From positions 1,994,501-2,058,500 of the forward strand of contig NW_018344185.1 in NCBI RefSeq assembly GCF_002099425.1: DNA of 64,000 nt. The letters run 5' to 3'. Both the position numbers and the translations under genes were made by a program. Positions 11,565 through 21,992 of the stretch are shown in pieces. The DNA comes from Phascolarctos cinereus. Lineage: Eukaryota; Chordata; Mammalia; Diprotodontia; Phascolarctidae. The notes beneath the pieces were generated by a model, which saw only the letters and a list, made by a program, of their open reading frames with translations, made no database searches and was not told the DNA's origin. How positions within the stretch are numbered: position 1 is the stretch's first letter; every line of letters begins with the position of its first letter.

Positions 11565-11589
11565 AAGTGTGTGTGTGTGTGTGTGTGTG
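11565..11589 (+). repeat. (TG)n microsatellite
   Basis: About twelve TG units. Confidence 0.95.
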
Positions 11590-11649
11590 GTTCATTCAAC
11601 AACCAGACAAGATAATTTCAAGGAATCTCATATTCAGGAGGCCAATCTC

Positions 11650-11990
11650 TAGGTCAATCTATCAATCAATAAACATTTATTAAGTGCCTACTATATGTTA
11701 GGCATTGTATATTAGGCGCTGAGGTTACAAAAAGAGGAAAAGGCAGTCCCTTCCTTCTAGGAAATTACAATCTAATGGAGGAGACAGTATATTAACAAAT
11801 TTTATACAAAGCAAGCCATAAACAGGATAAATAGTAAATAATTAAGAGAATGAAGGCACTGGAATTAAGAGGGGTTGGAGAAGGTTTCCTACAGAAAGTT
11901 AAGTTTTGATTGGAACTTGAAGTCAGAGACGTTAAAGAAATTAATTGTTTGGTCAAAATGACTTATGAAACTGTCTGCTAAGGCATGGAA
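11650..11990 (-). mobile_element. L2 LINE 3' region, antisense
   Basis: Inverted L2 terminus and more: 'atcaatcaataaacatttat', 'aagtgcctactatatgttag', 'acaatctaatggaggagaca', 'acaggataaatagtaaataa', 'aaggcactggaattaagagg', 'gagaaggtttcctacagaa', 'ggaacttgaagtcagagac'. The opening piece is the L2 3' tip; the rest reads back toward the ORF. Confidence 0.9.
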
Positions 11991-12432
11991 AAGTAAGTTG
12001 AGAGTTTGATCATTGGTTCCTAACCAAGGAAATTATATATCCACAAAAATTTCAATTTACTAGTATAATTTAGATCATAGCCTCCCTTTAAAGCTTGTAT
12101 TAGTTGAGAATTCATTGTGAGATATACATATGCATTTATAAATATCACATATTATATAGCTAGTTTTGTTTTGTTTACAGAAAGAGGTTTGTGAGTTGTT
12201 GGGTTTTTTTTTTAACTGTGAAAGTGACTGTTCAAACTGAACAGGAATTTTTGATATATGGAAGGGGTAAGAAGTTAATAAATGGAGTCAATAATGCCTT
12301 ATGGGGTTCCAAGGTATATTAGGGACTCAATTCAATTCTGTCTGTTACAAAAGATGTGTCATGGGAACTGGATCAGGTGCCAACCTAATGATTCTGTGAA
12401 CTAATAAAACAGAGTAGGAAATATATACATGT

Positions 12433-12434
<2 letters not shown>
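11991..12434. other. Unassigned AT-rich DNA
   Basis: No gene, RNA or repeat family recognised. Confidence 0.4.

Positions 12435-12470
<36 letters not shown>
12435..12470 (+). repeat. (TG)n microsatellite
   Basis: About seventeen uninterrupted TG units, likely to be length-polymorphic. Confidence 0.95.
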
Positions 12471-12559
12471 CTTTTGGATCCATTTTATTCAGTGAAAGTC
12501 ACTCATAATCCAACCAGAACTATTACCAATAAGTGGATCACCAACTCACTCTAGAGAGG

Positions 12560-12602
12560 AACACACACACATGCATGCACACATACACATACACGCACAC
12601 AC
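12560..12602 (+). repeat. CA-rich simple repeat
   Basis: ACAC/GCACAC/TACACA units. Together with the (TG)n at 12435 it forms an imperfect inverted pair about 90 bases apart. Confidence 0.85.
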
Positions 12603-13640
12603 AGCATAAAAATTAAATGGCAGGAACTTTTCTAAATGCCATTAGTTAGAGCCAAGCTAAGCCAAAATTGAAAAAAAGGTGATATGTGGCTGAAGAACTC
12701 TGCTCATTTCATTGGTTTTTGTCTTCAATCTTGGCTCCTCTCCTTTCAAAGCCTGCCCTCACTGATCATTCTTATGGTCTCTTCACCTCCCAGACCAGTT
12801 ATCTTAAAATGCTGGACATTCGTTGAATTAACCTGAGTTAACTCGCTAGGTTTACCCTGTCTGTCCAACCTTCTGATGTCTTAGAGAACATCTGTGCCTT
12901 TCATATCTTTGCCCCAAAGGCATACATACATACACACATACATATGTGTACACATATACATGTATATTCATTGAAATATACTTTTTCTGTATCTTATTTG
13001 CTTTGGACCAGGACAATGACAGATAGGGTAGACAGAGTAACTGGGGTTAGGACTTGTAGCACAAAGCTCAATTGCCCAGTTAGTTAACAAAAAGGCTAAG
13101 GTCAGCCACCTCTAGAAGTCTTATTTCTACCCTAGCAGAGCTCCACCTCATTTCACCTCCCTTAGTAGAAGGGAACTATCAAGCCCATCACTAAAATTTT
13201 GCCAAATGTTCATCCTCTTAGGGTAGCTTAATAACAAACATTCATGGCAATGAATTCCATCATTTTAAAAGTATATTGAGAGAAAGAAGTAGAGAAGAGA
13301 TTGTGCTAGCATGTTGGAATTTGGAAGGGGTTGATGGCTAACAATTTCTTAGAGGAATTGGCTTCAGCAACAAATTGCAGGGGCACGGGTGAATGTATCA
13401 TTGGACAGGCATATAGTTTGAGAAAATCAGGAGAGAATAAGTGAAGGCATAGTGTGGGGAGACAGCATGAAGAAAGGCACAAAAAAGCAAACCAACTAAA
13501 GAAAGGGAAATAGTACCCTTTCTATTCGAAAACATCATTACCAGCTACCATCATGGTAGGGAATTTGCTTTGAATCATTTGCCCAGCCATAGAATAGATT
13601 GGTTAGTGCACATTTGTTCTCACAACCTCCTGCATCCACA
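12603..13640. other. Unassigned DNA, no gene seen
   Basis: Includes a short CA/TA simple run at 12920-12975. The rest shows no repeat family that I recognise and no plausible coding frame. Confidence 0.4.
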
Positions 13641-13644
13641 TAGC

Positions 13645-13838
13645 CTCACAGGATTATCTAGAGCTGGAAGGCATTTTAAAGGTCCTCTATTCCAAACTCT
13701 TCATTTTATAGCTGTGAAAAGAGATGCAGAGAGGTGAGATGATTTGCCTTTGGCCACACAAGCTGTAAATTGTAGAGTCAGAATTTGAACTTGGGTCCTG
13801 TGACTTCTAGTATAGCATTCTTTCTGCTGCATGAAAGG
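13645..13838 (-). mobile_element. MIR3-type SINE, antisense
   Basis: 'ttatctagagctggaaggca', 'cattttatagctgtgaaaag', 'agatgcagagaggtgagatg', 'atttgcctttggccacacaa' and 'agtcagaatttgaacttgg' in inverted MIR3 order; nearly full length. Confidence 0.85.
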
Positions 13839-14254
13839 AACAAATACTTAGGAAGAAATTAATGTTGTTTTGGGTGCCTCTGTAACAGAGTCAACAGGAT
13901 GCAGACTGATTGCCCCTGACCTTGGCCTTAATGATAATGTGTTCTACCTGCAGCAGTTAATTAGCTACAGAAGAAGAAAGAAATACTCATGGTATCAGAG
14001 ACTCTACAAGGATTTGAAGAGATGAGATACAGTTAGTGGGATACCTCACTTAACCGGCTCATTTCTTCTATCTAGAAAATCCCTTTTGCAAACACCCAGG
14101 TCATAACTCAATAGAGGACAGTTTTGTTGACAAGTCGAATAAGAAGTAGAACTCATAATAGAGATTTTAGAAAATAAAAACATCCACCAATAAGCATCCT
14201 CTCCCTTTGAAATCCATTGTGCAGTCAATTACTTGAAATCACAACTATGGAGGG
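13839..14254. other. Unassigned DNA
   Basis: No repeat or gene recognised. A 60-codon minus-strand frame (14046-14228) has no domain. Confidence 0.4.
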
Positions 14255-14450
14255 TTCCTATCAATTTGTCACTTATCCTTTGCCTACTTCAATTTCTTTA
14301 TCTGTAAACTGGGAATAATAGTAACCATCTAATAGATTTGTCATACAAATCAAATTAAATAATATATGTAATGTACTTTGTAAATACTACATCAAACTCT
14401 ATATAAATGCTATTTAATATTGTTATTGTTATTATCATTATTATTGTTAC
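14255..14450 (+). mobile_element. MIR-type SINE 3' part, sense
   Basis: 'tttctttatctgtaaactgg', 'gaataatagtaaccatctaa', 'gtaatgtactttgtaaatac' and 'tataaatgctatttaatatt' give the MIR CORE and 3' end; the tail ends in TTATTG repeats. Confidence 0.75.
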
Positions 14451-14514
14451 CCAGCATTATTTCTTACTGCAATGTTTCCAGTTATTCTTTGGCAATGTAG
14501 TTCTTCAGAAAGCT

Positions 14515-14910
14515 CTGGAGTATTCCCATCTCCTCTCAACTATTAGTGCCTTCACCTCTCAGTTTACCTCTCATCTACTCTGAACATAACCTGTATCTAC
14601 CTAATTATTTATATGATTTCCCCCTCCTCCTTTTGTATGTAAGTTCCTTGAGGACAGAAGCTTTTGCCTTTGTCTTTATTTTTATCCAGCACTTGGCACA
14701 ATGAAAACTATGTACAAAAATTTCTCTTTTCCCAGAGGCTTCATCCAGATGTCTCCCCTCTTGGTGTCTGCCTGACTGGCCTTTGCTTCACTTCACTCTA
14801 ATCCTTCCTGACTATTACTTACCAACCTGGATCAAGAACCTTGGGTGAGTACCAACCCTTAGGGTCTGGGTTCCACCACGTAGCACTCAATAAATGCTTA
14901 ACTGCCTGCC
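14515..14910 (+). mobile_element. L2 LINE 3' end, sense, with foreign middle
   Basis: The part at 14515-14708 is L2 ('gtaagttccttgaggacaga', 'atccagcacttggcacaatg') and the tip resumes at 14881 with 'tagcactcaataaatgctta'. Between them (14709-14880) lie about 170 bases that do not belong to the L2 3' end. Confidence 0.7.
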
Positions 14911-15204
14911 AATAAACCAGAGCTTCCTTGTATGGGCAAAAGCCCCAGTTTTTCCTGCATTACATTTGCAAAATAGTGCCAGACAAATGACCTAGTTTCA
15001 AGAAGCTTTTATCTTGTGCTATTCTTCCTGTTGATCTTTGACCTCACCTGAATTTCCCAGAAAACAAGAACACCTCACCTCTCTCTTCTCAGAGAAGGTC
15101 TCACTCACCAACAAGAAGTCCAAATATGCTGCCTGCAAAATCTGCTCTTCTCTCTCCCTTCCGACACCTTCTCTCACCTTGTGAGAGAAACTAGGCTGCT
15201 TTGT
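14911..15204. other. Unassigned DNA
   Basis: No gene or repeat family recognised. Confidence 0.35.
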
Positions 15205-15300
15205 CCCTTTTCTTAATTAGTGTAAAATGGGGATAAGCACCTACTTCCCAGGGTTGTTGTGAGGATTAAATAACAAAATATTTGTCAAATGCTTAGGGTT
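15205..15300 (+). mobile_element. MIR CORE fragment, sense
   Basis: 'gtgtaaaatggggataagca', 'cccagggttgttgtgaggat' and 'aatatttgtcaaatgcttag' match the MIR CORE. Confidence 0.8.
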
Positions 15301-15439
15301 TGAGCAATGAGGCATGGGGAGGGTTGCTGGCCCAGTTGCTGGAGGCTATCAGCGTGGGCTTAAAGTCATAGAAAGCTATCAGGGACCCATCCTTTAAGCT
15401 CAATATAATTGTCCTGGTTTTCTTCCACATCTACATGGA

Positions 15440-15540
15440 ACTATATGATCCCAGGCTAATTAATTGAGGTTCTTAGGCTTCAGTTTCCTCATCCATAAAA
15501 TGAAGGAGTTGAACTAGGTGCTCTCTGAGGTCTATTACAC
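15440..15540 (+). mobile_element. MIR3 fragment, sense
   Basis: 'cttcagtttcctcatccata' then 'gttgaactaggtgctctctg' and 'aggtctattac', the MIR3 3' half. Confidence 0.7.
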
Positions 15541-15605
15541 ATACGTACACACACATATGCACACACACATAAACAAACACATAAAGATATAGAGAGATAT
15601 ATGAT
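15541..15605 (+). repeat. CA-rich then AGAT-rich simple repeat
   Basis: ACAC-type repeats pass into 'aaagatatagagagatatat'. They directly follow the MIR3 tail. Confidence 0.8.
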
Positions 15606-16259
15606 CCTATGAATCCACAGAATGGACAAGCCATTAAAATTTCATGTCTATACTTGAGTCAATTATAATTATAATTTACGCACACATGTATATGTATGTG
15701 TGTGTGTGTGTATGTTATACACATGTGTTTAAGATGGTAAAGGGTCAGGTTAGAGAAATTCTAAGTTATTCATTGTTAAGAAACCCATTTTCACTGCTTT
15801 GATAGATAAGATTAACCTCTACATCCACTAAGTCTGTCTAAATTACTCTGCATTCCAAAGCTGAGAGAAGCATTTCTTTAAATGTCACAGATACTCCAAG
15901 ATCTATCCCACTTCTAGCAATTGTTTATCACTTACCAGAGATTCTAATAGGTTAATCTCACTTGTAAGTTGGACTATGTTTAAGAGTTACTCAAGAGTTC
16001 CAATGAAACCAATTACTAATACTCATGATATAATTTGACTATATTATACCTTACATAACAGCTACCATTTCTATTTCTAAAGACTCTTTGGGCTTTTATA
16101 TAACTAGAAATTGTTGTGCCTGGAGTAAATACAGTTAATTGAGTAGTTGGAGTAAAGGGTGGGTAAGGTACAAAAGACAAGCTAGTTCTATCATACTGGA
16201 AGAGGGGACAGCTCTTCACCTAATCATTCCAACCTATGTCCCCCACAGTTTGGTTTATA

Positions 16260-16261
<2 letters not shown>
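15606..16261. other. Unassigned DNA
   Basis: Contains a TG/TA simple run at 15680-15725. No gene recognised. The words 'tgtgcctgg' recur at about 16115 and 16492, on either side of the next SINE, but the flanks do not align further. Confidence 0.4.

Positions 16262-16308
<47 letters not shown>
16262..16308 (+). repeat. (CT)n microsatellite
   Basis: About 23 CT units directly attached to the inverted 3' end of the SINE at 16309. It probably grew from the SINE tail. Confidence 0.95.
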
Positions 16309-16311
<3 letters not shown>

Positions 16312-16446
16312 GAGGCAATTGGGGTTAAGGGACTTGCCCAAGGTCACACAGGTAGTAAGTGTCAAGTGTCTGAGGCCAGATTTGAACTCAGGTCCTCCTG
16401 ACTCCAAGGCTGGAGCTTTATCCACTGTGCCACCTGGCTGTCCCTA
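16309..16446 (-). mobile_element. Marsupial tRNA-derived SINE, antisense
   Basis: The complement of the SINE consensus: 'tgaggcaattggggttaagg', 'gacttgcccaaggtcacaca', 'gaactcaggtcctcctgact', 'tatccactgtgccacctggc', 'tgtccc'. The sense strand carries an inverted B box ('gatttgaac', from gttcaaatc) and an A-box-like 'ccactgtgcca'. Low divergence suggests a recent copy. A 102-codon frame crossing it is an artefact. Confidence 0.9.
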
Positions 16447-16684
16447 GTTTTGCCTCTCTTAACCCTATTTACTTCAGTAAGGTATAGTTATTTGTGCCTG
16501 GAAAGGTGTGGCTCATCCCCCGTAAAGTGTGGCCTAAATTCCCATGCTATTACCAATAATCCCTTATTCCTTAACACCTGGGGAAAACAGGAAAGTGAGT
16601 AACAGCAAAATGAAGGACCAATAAGGAGAAGAAAAATGACCCTGAATACCAGGGCCTAAGGCAAAGCAGTTTCTCCATTCTAGT
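16447..16684. other. Unassigned DNA between two SINEs
   Basis: No family recognised. Confidence 0.35.
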
Positions 16685-16849
16685 TACAGATCTTTTTTTC
16701 CCCCTTTTTTGGAGAGGCTACCGGGGTTAAGTGACTTCCCAGGGTCACACAGTAGTAAATGTCAAGTTTCTGAGGCTGGATTTGAACTCAAGTCCTCCTG
16801 ACTGCAAGGCCAGAACTCTATCCTCCTGCCCCCTAGCTATAGATCTTTT
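16685..16849 (-). mobile_element. Marsupial tRNA-derived SINE, antisense, with target duplication
   Basis: The body (16697-16837) is the inverted SINE: 'ctaccggggttaagtgactt', 'cccagggtcacacagtagta', 'ctcaagtcctcctgactgc'. It is flanked by 12-base direct repeats at 16685-16696 ('tacagatctttt') and 16838-16849 ('tatagatctttt'), one mismatch, as expected for L1-style target-primed insertion. Confidence 0.9.
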
Positions 16850-18404
16850 AAGATATCTTGAATGATATGTTTTTTTTCTTCTGAATTATGGGGGAAATCC
16901 TGTGCTATTCTTTCAGTCCCCTGCTACTCAAGCATTACACCATAAAATTTTGGTACTGTGTGAATATGTGCAAAATATCTTGGTGTGTCATGTGTACTCA
17001 CATCCTTCTCTTTCCATGATTAATTTGTAGAGAGCAAGTAGAGGACCAATGCAGTGATAAACATGATGAAAAACAGTCTGTGTATTATGTGTGCAGACAC
17101 TTGTGTTATGTTTGGGCACAAGACTGGAGCACAGGAGTGGTGATAGATGAATAGATGGATGAAAAAGTGATTATGAATTTAACTTTAGCAAGTAAAAGCC
17201 AAAGAAACTTGTAACAACTGGAATGACAACTGTTATTATGTTTCAACAAACATTTCAGAGATGTTTGACATTAATTACTCTACCCTGAAGGAGAAGAGGA
17301 AGGAAGGGCCAGATGGGAGTTCTATGCTCATAAAATTGTTTAATTGCCCCCAAACTGGCTGATTTTTCAATATGAAAACTCCAGCCCACAGACATGTGCC
17401 TCTGACTTTATGACACTGACCATATCCTTTAAATGAATTATCATTAATAACTCAGTTTTATCAGGCTTTCAAATTCCTTGTGAGTTGTCAAATGAACTGA
17501 TAATCATGATCATTTGTAAGCAAAACTCTCTACAGCCTTTCACTCACCACTAAATTGTGTCTATTATTCTGACCTTTACAAATGCACGTCCCCTCCTACA
17601 CCTGCCTCTGCTTGAACACATTACTCATGTTAATGGCTGCTTCATTTCCTTCTTCAAAGGTAGAGAATGGTTTCTACACTTACAAGCCTGTTTTATTCCT
17701 GTCAATGTGTTACATCAATATGCTGTATCAGAGGCGAGCGATGAAATATAGACATTTAATGAAAGAGACAAAAGGACTCAGAGGCATCTCTAGATGGCCA
17801 ATGGAAACATCAATATGTGGAACAGAAAAAGCAGAAAGGGAAAGAGAAAAACCTTCCCTAAGTTAAGGTTACAAAGGTAATTATTTCACTAGGACAAAGA
17901 AGCTGTTGTTTTATCCAAAAGAGCCTGGTATCAAATTCGTTGAATAATTCATAATTTACAAAATTAGTCTTTTCTTCAATTCTTGCAAATGCCCACCTAC
18001 CCCCACCATGCTAAATCCAGCAACCTCCTGGATACACCCAGTGCTTTTCATTGCATCTGAAGCCAGAAAGAATCAGGCAGTAGTAAGTGATTTTGTAAAG
18101 CATTCCAGAATATATTATCCCTTGACATTTCTATAGCTTATAGATCTTTGAAAACCATTCAATTTGGGCTTAAAAATCCATTCTTGCACTATTATTTTAA
18201 GTTCTTGGAGCAAATAAATAAATGAAAGGCTTTTACTATGCATGTCAATAACAGACAAGTGGAATGTTAGGTGATTTGGGGAAAATCAAAAAGGTAAAAC
18301 TCAGGTTATAAGAAGCCTAATATACCCTATTGATTTATAATGTGGTTACAGCAACCTCTAATCATGATCATTCATAAAACTTGGTTATATTTTATAAATA
18401 TGTG
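16850..18404. other. Unique non-coding DNA, candidate conserved segment
   Basis: About 1.5 kb with no recognisable repeat. It is rich in homeodomain-type ATTA words (for example near 17440 'gaattatcattaataactca') and lacks simple repeats. Frames of 64 and 94 codons at 17557-17866 overlap and carry no domain. Confidence 0.4.
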
Positions 18405-18662
18405 CTGAGAAGAAAAGCAAGTACCTTCTATGTACCAGGCACTATCCTAAACTTAGGTAAACATTATTTTGTTTGATCATCACAACAACCTTAAAAGATA
18501 GATGCTGTTATTATTCCCATGTTGAAGTTGAGAGAACTGAGGCAAATAGATGTCAAGTGATTTACCCAGAGTCACACAGCTAGTAAGTGTGTGAGGTCAC
18601 AATTGAACTCAGGTCTGACTTCAGTTCCAACACTCTGTCCCTTGTAGTACCTAACTAGCTTA
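18405..18662 (-). mobile_element. MIR-type CORE SINE, antisense
   Basis: 'accttctatgtaccaggcac', 'gtttgatcatcacaacaacc', 'tgctgttattattcccatgt', 'gagagaactgaggcaaatag', 'cagagtcacacagctagtaa', 'gtagtacctaactagct'. About 250 bases, nearly complete. Confidence 0.85.
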
Positions 18663-18679
18663 CAGATCAGGGCCTAGAA

Positions 18680-18905
18680 CTGTGATTTCAATGGTCTAGT
18701 GAGCTCCTTAGTAAGAAAACTCCCTCTGTCATTGCAGGTCAGAGTCTTCTCCATAACTTGTTCTTAAAATGTTGTCTAGAGCACTTAAGTGACTTGCCTA
18801 GGGTCACACAAGCAATATGTGTCAGAAGTGGAATTTAAACACAGGTCTTCCAGCCTCTAAAGGGCTGGCTCTCTATCTATACTGCACGGTCATACTGCTT
18901 AGCTA
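18680..18905 (-). mobile_element. Marsupial CORE-type SINE, antisense
   Basis: The complement of the family at 9313 and 48690: 'aaactccctctgtcattgca', 'ggtcagagtcttctccataa', 'gcacttaagtgacttgccta', 'gggtcacacaagcaatatgt', 'gtcttccagcctctaaaggg', 'ctctctatctatactgcacg'. Confidence 0.75.
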
Positions 18906-18959
18906 CATACAAAAAAGTTTTAAAGGTACACATACATGTAAATATATAATCTGCATACG

Positions 18960-19168
18960 TATTTAAATATGTAGCTCTTTAAGTTTTACAAAACATTTTC
19001 TTCACAATAATCCTATGAAGCATAGTACAAGTTTGTTCCCTTTATACAGATGAGAAAACTAAGTCTCCTGGAGGTTTAATGACTTCCCCCAGGTCACAAA
19101 GCCTTGAGTAGAAACTCAGACCAGATCCGACTACATAACTCTAAACTGCTATATTCTGTGAGAAAAAC
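18960..19168 (-). mobile_element. MIR-type SINE, antisense
   Basis: 'gttttacaaaacattttctt', 'cacaataatcctatgaagca', 'tatacagatgagaaaactaa' and 'gacttcccccaggtcacaaa' in inverted MIR order. Confidence 0.75.
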
Positions 19169-19409
19169 AGACATGAAATATCCTCTTCCCACAGGGAGTA
19201 TACAAATGTATTTATATATGGAAAAATCACTTAACAAAATTTAATCAATCTGTAGTCTCATTGATGTTGCAGATTACAGCCTACCCTTGTCTTTTAATCT
19301 CATGTTTCATGTGCTGCCAAGGTCATAGAAATAATCCTCAAGTGGTCAACGTGCCAGGGGAGGACATCTTCCCACTCAGCTACCAGCTATCTCACCAAAA
19401 ACGGACACA

Positions 19410-19690
19410 CTTAGAGTTACATTTCATTGTTCATTTGCTTCAGTTGTATCTGACTCTTCATATGACCACATTTGGGGTTTTCTTGGCAAAGATACTGGAG
19501 AAGTTTGCCATTTCTTTCTCCAGCTCATTCTAGAGATGAGGAAACTGAGGCAAACAGTTAAGTGACTTCAGCAGAATCACGTAGCTAATAAGTGTCTGAG
19601 ACCAGATTTGAACTCAGAAAGAGGAGACTCCCTGACTCCAGGCCCTGGCACTCTATCCACTGCATCACCTAGCTATCTACCTATAGCTAT
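19410..19690 (-). mobile_element. RTE-type (BovB-tailed) marsupial SINE, antisense
   Basis: The left part reads 'cagttgtatctgactcttca', 'tatgaccacatttggggttt', 'tcttggcaaagatactggag', 'aagtttgccatttctttctc', an RTE-LINE-derived 3' end read backwards. It is joined to an inverted tRNA-type head, 'gtgtctgagaccagatttga' to 'tctatccactgcatcaccta'. This is the composite structure of RTE-mobilised marsupial SINEs. A 90-codon frame through it is incidental. Confidence 0.85.
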
Positions 19691-19904
19691 ACACTTACCA
19701 TAACAGTGGCAAACTTGATTCTAGTTTCCCTTTCCTTTAAACAGATAAAAGAAAAAAAAATAATTAAGGGATATTACCAGATTAAGGTACCTTCTGATTT
19801 GAACCTTGTATAGTTCCTGTAAGGAAGAATTATGGTCCTTAGGAAAGCTAGACATGGTAATTTGGACAAAATAGGAAAGTGTCTGGTCCAATCAGTTACA
19901 CTGA
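19691..19904. other. Unassigned DNA
   Basis: Nothing recognised. Confidence 0.35.
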
Positions 19905-20037
19905 CATAAAAAAGAAGCTTGTTTGTGTGACCTTGGGCAAGTCAACTTCTCTGTGTCAGTGTTTGATTTATAAAATGGAGAGGTGGTACTGGAAGGCCTA
20001 GATGGTCCCTTTCAGATCTAAAACAATGATTGCATGA
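19905..20037 (+). mobile_element. MIR3-type SINE, sense
   Basis: 'gtgtgaccttgggcaagtca', 'atttataaaatggagaggtg', then 'cctagatggtccctttcaga' and 'tctaaaacaatgattgc', the MIR3 tail. Confidence 0.8.
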
Positions 20038-20239
20038 AACCTCTTTAGTGTCTCCCTGAACACAGTCAACTAGGCAGTTCCTTTGCTTCTCAAGCTAGAG
20101 AGAGTAGATAAATCGATAAATATTTAGCATTAAGGGAATGGATAACAATGAATGGAGCACCTGTGGTACTAAAGGCACCTACAATCCAAAATACCTTATT
20201 TAATTAATTTAATTTGAGAGGTCAGGTACATAGCCGGCC

Positions 20240-20500
20240 ATAGTCAACAACACTTGATTTCATGACCTACCTCTACCTCATGCTAACCAAGGATATTTTA
20301 TTTAATGTTTCAGTGCCTCTGGCAAATTTACATACATTATCAAAAAATTGCCCATCTAGATCAGTGGAGGAATCTTTCACAATGGGAGTTCCTCGAGCTG
20401 CTGAAATCATCTGGACCAAAACAAAAACAAAATGAAAAGAAAAAAAAACAACAACAACAAAGCCAAAAAAAAAACCCAAAATAAAATAAAACTGAAAAGA
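20240..20500 (+). mobile_element. Marsupial CORE-type SINE 3' half with A-rich tail, sense
   Basis: 'tttcagtgcctctggcaaat', 'tcagtggaggaatctttcac' and 'aatgggagttcctcgagctg' followed by 'ctgaaatcatctggaccaaa' match the family end. An A-rich AAC/AAAC tail runs to about 20500. Confidence 0.65.
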
Positions 20501-21044
20501 CCTTCATGGTCCATGAATCATTTCATTTTGTGAATTATTTGAAGGACTAAGTAGAAACAGCTGTAGAGAGAAACATCAATTGATTGTGGATTTGGATCTC
20601 TATCTTTTATTTTAATATTCAGTATCTTATGGGACATGGAGATTGATATAACACAGGAAGCAGGTTATAAAATCATTCCGTTTTGGATCAAGCATAACAA
20701 CAGCAGCAGCAAAAACATAATACTCTTTCAAAGCCAATCTACCCGAATGCTGGAATCTTGATAGAGCATGAGATTTTGGAGAATCTGAAAGGTCCTCTAT
20801 AGTATATCTGAGCCTTACTCCTTGGAATAAGTTGATGAAAGGGTGTCCAAAAGCTCCTTTTAGAAGGGGAAGTTTCAAACAATCCTTGGTTTGATTTCAT
20901 CATGGGTTCAGTCATTATCTCCACAAAGATGACTCCCATATCTACATACTCAGCCCTTGTCTCTCCCCACAGACCTAGTCACATAGCACTAATTACTTAT
21001 TAAACATCTCCCACTGGTTGTCCCATTGGGGTATGATTTTTTTT
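20501..21044. other. Unassigned DNA
   Basis: Includes an AAC/CAG-type run near 20695-20715. Overlapping minus-strand frames at 20627-20939 show no domain. No gene called. Confidence 0.4.
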
Positions 21045-21419
21045 TTAAAAGATGCATCTTTCCCTCAAAAACCACCTATTTCTCAACTTCCTTATTTCTA
21101 TGGAGGGCATCATCATCCTTCCAGTCATCCAAGTTTGAAACCTCAAAGTCATCCTCAACTTTTCACTCTTCCTCACCCCACATATCCAATCGATTGCCAA
21201 ATTATCCATCGATCTCCTTGCCTCCAATCAATCCTCTAATCCATTCTCCACATAGGTGGTGAAGTAATACTCCTAAAGCATGAGTCTGACCATGCCATTT
21301 CCATCCACCTTTCCACCACCTCCCACCTTGAAAAAATCTACTTATTATATTTAGATTAAAATAGAAACTTATTTACAATCTGTCTCTGGCTATGTTTCCA
21401 GACTGATTATTCATTATTG

Positions 21420-21695
21420 CCCTTCACACCCTTTTGTTATTGTTCTTGTTTAGTTGTTTCAGTCATGTCTGACTCTTTGTGACCTCATTTGAGGTTTTCT
21501 TGACAAATATACTGGATTGGTTTGCCATTTCATCTTCCAGCTCATTTTACAGATGAGGAAACTGAGGCAAACAGGGTAAATGACTTGTGCTCAAACACAT
21601 AGCCAGCGTTTGAGGCCAGATTTGAACTCAGGTCTTCCCAATTCTAGGCCTGGCCCTTTATCCACTACACCACCTAGCTGTCCCCTTCACACCCT
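21420..21695 (-). mobile_element. RTE-type SINE inserted in L2, with 13-base target duplication
   Basis: The body (21433-21682) reads 'cagtcatgtctgactctttg', 'tgacctcatttgaggttttc', 'ttgacaaatatactggattg', 'cagctcattttacagatgag', 'gaggccagatttgaactcag', 'tatccactacaccacctagc'. The duplication 'cccttcacaccct' is exact at 21420-21432 and 21683-21695, and the host L2 resumes directly after it. This fixes the order: L2 first, SINE later. Confidence 0.95.
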
Positions 21696-21940
21696 CTAGT
21701 TGGCCAAGTGGCCTACTTGGTGTCTTTCATAAACACCTTTTCAAATCCTGTTTCTGTACCAGCTGCCCCCCATATCTTCTGCCTGGAATGTATTCCTTCC
21801 TCAATTCACTTGAATAGAAACTCTAGCTCTCAAAATTCAGGTCAAGAGATACCTTTTACATATGACCTTTTATTAATCTCCCTATCTATTTTTACCTAAA
21901 AATTACTTTGGATTTGCCTTGTATATTCATTGTATTTATT

Positions 21941-21946
<6 letters not shown>

Positions 21947-21990
<44 letters not shown>
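21947..21990 (+). repeat. (TG)n microsatellite inside L2
   Basis: About 22 uninterrupted TG units in the L2 3' UTR. Confidence 0.95.
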
Positions 21991-21992
<2 letters not shown>

